A DNA stretch of 64,000 nucleotides from Siderastrea siderea (taxonomy: Eukaryota; Cnidaria; Anthozoa; Scleractinia; Rhizangiidae), in assembly GCA_964030785.1 (NCBI GenBank), contig OZ034973.1, positions 1,012,132-1,076,131 on the forward strand, read 5' to 3'. The position numbers and the translations under genes are program-made. The notes under the pieces are model-generated. The model was not told the DNA's origin. It saw only the letters and a program-made list of their open reading frames with translations, and made no database searches. Of this stretch, positions 60,156 to 64,000 are shown one piece after another. Position 1 is the stretch's first letter. Every line of letters begins with the position of its first letter.

Positions 60156-61531
60156 TTTTATTAAAAACTTAACTACTATTTTTGTTAAAAAGTCAAGAAA
60201 GAAAGAGAAAAATGAGAAAAGGGATAAAAAGGGAGCAAGAATCGATCACATGACTGAACGAAAAAGGCGCCAAAACCTTGCGAAGTGTTGCAGCGTTTCA
60301 TTGCAAAGCTGAATGAATCAATGAAAACTGCTCGGAAGTGAACGAAGTGGCACAAGTTTGGGAAAAAATCTTCTAATTATTGGCTCTAAAATATGGTACA
60401 TGTTTGATTTTTCCTGAAACATTGTTGTAATCATCGTTCAAAGCGGATTGAAGCTGTACAATTTCACCATATTAGCTAGCTGCTGGAATTGAAACAGAAC
60501 AGGTTTGTAATCTGTTCGCACAACGGAGCCATCATGTGCATGTTTGATCGAAATGAAGACAGAACCAATTTGAACTTGAAGAAGTAATTTCTATGCAGCT
60601 CAGAAGCAAGATTACAGTAGCGAGGAACATTAGAATTCACCATCATAGTTTGTGTGCAGTTGTTCTCGGTTTAGAGGTTGCGGACGGAATAGTAAAAACA
60701 ACATTCAAACAACTGGAAAAGCGATTCAACTCCGTTTACATGGCATCCGATTTCTATCTGAGCATTTGGACCTGCTGAAACACAGACCTACAACGAGTGC
60801 AGGTAAACCAGTGTCAATTTCGCGTGTTAAAGCCGAAAAGAATTTTCGCCCTTCCTTCGGCCTTCTTGGTAGTTTGCAGCTGTAGTTTGTTTAGTACTTG
60901 TTTAGACTGCTTCATGATTTTCGCACCGAATCGTCATGAATGTGTGACAGTTGTTATTAAATGCTTCTACCCCATTTCACTGTGTTTTATTTTGTCTTGT
61001 CTTGATATTTTGAAGTGGAAAGGCTTCCTGATAAAACCTACCGTTTGTTCAATTCGATAAAAGAAATTTTAATTTCTTTTATCAATTAAAATTGTAAACA
61101 CAACGCTCAATGCTTAAATTTCTAATTTCTTTTTCTGCACAGTTTCTTCAAACAATTTTGACTTGTGTCAGACGACGCTGTTAGTGACGCTGTTGGAATT
61201 TCTGCTTAATTCAAATTCGCTGCCAAGTGATTCTTCTTGTCCATTTTTCTCGCCGGGTTGCTGGCGAGGAAAAAACTTCCAGCTCACTTTGTTCATTTTG
61301 TTGTTGAGTGTTCATTGTCCATATTTGGTCACAGCAGGTATATGAGCTGATAGCCTGGCTCCGTTCAGCCAATCAGAATGGTAGAAATCCAATATACCTA
61401 GTCCAGTTTTTAATAAGTGTGTTTATTTTTTTTGGAGATGTCTCTAAAAAAACACTTTGTAAAAGAGCGTTTCCGGTGCATACCGTAAACACTGAGATAT
61501 TTCATAGGTTTCTGGATCTATCCAACTGCAG
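60156..61531. other. No gene seen
   Basis: AT-rich sequence with short open frames only. An AAAAGAAATTTTAATTTCTTTT-like palindrome lies near 61060-61081. Confidence 0.4.
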
Positions 61532-62008
61532 GCGTGGATAAATCCTGCCGGCAGAATTGCGAGCAGAATAAGCGATTTTTGAAGCGAGCATTCTGCCGGC
61601 AGGATAAGGCATTTTCGAGCAGAATAACGGAAAATCAGTGCCACTAATGATATGCATAACAGTTGTAAGAAAAATTGAAATCTAAATACAAAACAAATGG
61701 AAAATACCTTCTGATTAACGTGATTATTAGCTAAAACGCACTCACGTGATTCCATCACCTGCTTTGAAGTCGGCGGCATTGCATAAAAGTGCCCAAGGCA
61801 TAGTCTAGAGTCTACTATAACATGAATTACAATTTTGCTACGCGTAATGAATATCTAATTCCAGGCTCCCTTCCACAGGGCAAAAATGCATAAGAGAAGG
61901 GCCAAAACTTTTTCGGGTACCGAGCAGAATTTCGAGCGGAATAAGCGATTTTTACGAGCACTGCCGGCAGGCAGAACAAGCCATTTTACCAACAGAATTT
62001 ATCTACGC
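61532..62008. mobile_element. 477-bp TIR element (MITE)
   Basis: GCGTGGATAAATCCTG at the left and CAGAATTTATCTACGC at the right are inverted copies with few mismatches. Inside, both ends repeat GAGCAGAATAAGCGATTTTT-like and CTGCCGGCAG motifs. No target duplication was identified. Confidence 0.6.
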
Positions 62009-62380
62009 TTACCAGCTTGAAAATAAGCCGCAAGCGAAGGTTATAAGCTCAAATTTTGGGAGGGAAAAGTTTCTACAAAAAGATCAATTGGGGCGGTAGG
62101 CATAGCCTTGCAAGCACGAAACAAACCATTTAGATCGAACTCAGGATATGTTACGTAAACGTTAAAGTTGTGTTTACTGAAGTCATAATTCGAACTCCCA
62201 AATCTGCATTTCATATAAGATTCTACACTACATTCAACGTAAACGTGACCGAAATGAAATATGCGTGACTAGAGATTGCCACGTAAAAATTAATCAATAG
62301 CCGACCTAAAGACCCCAGTTTGGGAAAGAATTTTGAGTTTAAGTTCTGAAACAGTTCCACTCCCCCCTCCCACGCCACTG

Positions 62381-62396
62381 ACCCCCCCCCCCCCCT
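62381..62396. repeat. Poly(C) run
   Basis: C-rich tract within a longer pyrimidine-rich stretch (62358-62405). Confidence 0.8.
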
Positions 62397-62405
62397 TCCC
62401 ACCCC

Positions 62406-63540
62406 AAATTTGGTTCTTACCCTCAACCTTACCAAGAAGGTCGTTATCCGCCAAGGTTAATTCAAACTTAATATTGAAAAATTTGATATCTTCTGTAATC
62501 ATTTCAGGAGGATTTCATGATGTAAACATCTTATTCATACAGGAGGGGAAAGCCTTAATTCGTCAACTTAGAAATCGAAAGTGTTAGACAATATCCGCCA
62601 TACTTTCAGTTCTAACTTTACCTGAAAATTAACTGGAAAACATTTTTATTTGTCATGGTATTGCTCATGAAATTTGATGTCTCGATGGCAATCATGGTTT
62701 GACCGATGGGCTTGCTTCGGCATCGTGCTCTATTACATACAACAGTTCCATACTGACGTAGATTTCCGGCTCGATCGCAACACGTGCGCCATGTTTCCAC
62801 GGAGTAGGTTGAATTTTCACCCTCGCTTGAGTGTTAAGTGAGTGAGTTTGCGTAGGCTCGAAATTGCATCAGTGTTCATAACAAGCTCATGCATAAAGGA
62901 CAATTTGATCAAAATGACATTTAAAAACATGAAGCCATTTTTTGCATCATAACACTTTATCAGTGGGAAAACGGTGTACATGTAAAAGGTTTGGAAACTT
63001 AGCCATTCTTGATATAAACGCGTAAAAAGGTTGAAATATCTTTACTACTACCATCTGATCTACATCAGAAACAGCGAGAAATGATGTCATAAATTTTGCT
63101 TTAGAAGATAAACTGAAGAAAGTGAAGTATTTATTGAAAACGTGGCTATATGCATCTTCGACACTTACTCACACTTACGCATTATTCAACCACGACTTAG
63201 GAATGAATTTAAAGACGTCTTTACGGCTGACTGGTTTTCCTCTTTGGGTTTTAAGAAAATTTAAAAATTAAAAAAATATTCTTCAAATCCCATTTAGAGA
63301 AACTAAAAAATGAGGCAGTTCAACGTGCAAGTCTTGATCATTGCCTTTCATTTGAATGTCACACGCTAGGGGGACAGCCACAGCAGCTCATTGAATGTTT
63401 GGAAGTATAAACATGCATGGCCAGTGCCTAGAAAGGTCGAGAAAACTAAGGACGTTAATAAGTTTACACAGGTGATCCTGTGAAAAATAAATTTGTGTAG
63501 AAAAAGATATCAATCAAACCTTGCGTAACGGGAAACGGAG
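62406..63540. other. No gene seen
   Basis: Short open frames only. No repeat or splice pattern stood out. Confidence 0.4.
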
Positions 63541-63715
63541 GCCTGCAATGCAGGCGTTTTCTGAGAGCACGCGCGAATGCGTCTTACGCCCACCCCCTTG
63601 GTCGCACTTTCTACTCCCCCCAATCTTCCTCCGCTTTTAAATTCCAAGATGGCTGCTGCACACTTCACTTATACCAAGCGTTTGCTCGCCCAATAAATAC
63701 GCCTGCACTGCAGGC
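63541..63715. mobile_element. 175-bp MITE with palindromic termini
   Basis: GCCTGCAATGCAGGCGT (63541-63557) and, inverted, ACGCCTGCACTGCAGGC (63699-63715). Each end is also nearly self-complementary (GCCTGCA/TGCAGGC). No coding content. Confidence 0.7.
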
Positions 63716-64000
63716 AGCTTGTAGCTCACAATATCTAAGACTCGTCTAACCCGGAACACCTGTGCAGGCACGTATGACATATTTTTCTGTATAAATGATT
63801 AGCCTCACAGTAACCAATGTATACCAAGATGTACGTATATCTAAAGGTCTGTTAATGTAGTTTTTAGATACCAAGTGCAAGGTCAAGGTCGCGTTAGTAC
63901 TGTCTGTGGGTTTCATGTGGCGTCTTGTTGGTCTAGGCAAGCCGTACAGGCGTGGACGCAGGCGGTGTTTCTTTTGAGCTGAGTTGTCAAAAATAAGGGA

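Overview
This window looks like part of an animal nuclear genome, most likely an anthozoan cnidarian (stony coral or sea anemone). It is AT-rich, has spliced genes with GT/AG introns, and is packed with BEL/Pao and DIRS retrotransposons, TIR DNA transposons, foldback MITEs and a tRNA-derived repeat. The anthozoan assignment is inference from gene architecture and repeat content. No bacterial, CRISPR or operon features were seen.

The main gene is a giant transmembrane-mucin-like gene on the minus strand, running from about 56.2 kb down to about 28.6 kb. An 8.36-kb coding exon encodes a signal peptide and about 2,700 residues of alternating Ser-X repeats. After it come a half EGF module, a Ca-binding-type EGF exon, a second EGF exon, a SEA-domain exon with a G-S-V motif, a transmembrane exon and a cytoplasmic exon. 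All splice phases join correctly, giving at least 3,062 codons. The 3' end is not resolved. A broken partial copy (Ser-X fragment at 7.4-7.6 kb, EGF exon with a stop at 5.4-5.5 kb) lies further along the same strand.

The intron between the SEA and transmembrane exons is almost filled by a 15.5-kb DNA transposon (30300-45800). It has 32-bp inverted termini beginning CACAGG and short-period subterminal arrays at both ends, as in EnSpm/CACTA elements. Inside it are an intact five-exon gene for an unknown 309-aa protein (minus), a divergently transcribed and decayed Tnp2-like transposase (plus), and a decayed gene with a cysteine-rich CXC-like end (minus).

Left part: a BEL/Pao pol remnant runs off the left edge (1-3.7 kb). 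An LTR-like promoter is at 4.4-5.2 kb and two tandem tRNA-derived repeats are at 6.1-6.6 kb. A 3.4-kb TIR element spans 7.7-11.1 kb and a decayed DIRS retrotransposon 11.4-14.9 kb. A 5.0-kb TIR element with a 5-bp target duplication (14959-20002) holds a nested 1.5-kb TIR element. A TTAA-flanked element follows (20.3-23.2 kb), and several MITEs lie at 26.5-28.2 kb.

Right part (56.2-64 kb): upstream flank of the mucin-like gene, probably holding its promoter and at least one 5' non-coding exon that I could not place, plus several hairpin or TIR MITEs. No other convincing gene was seen there.
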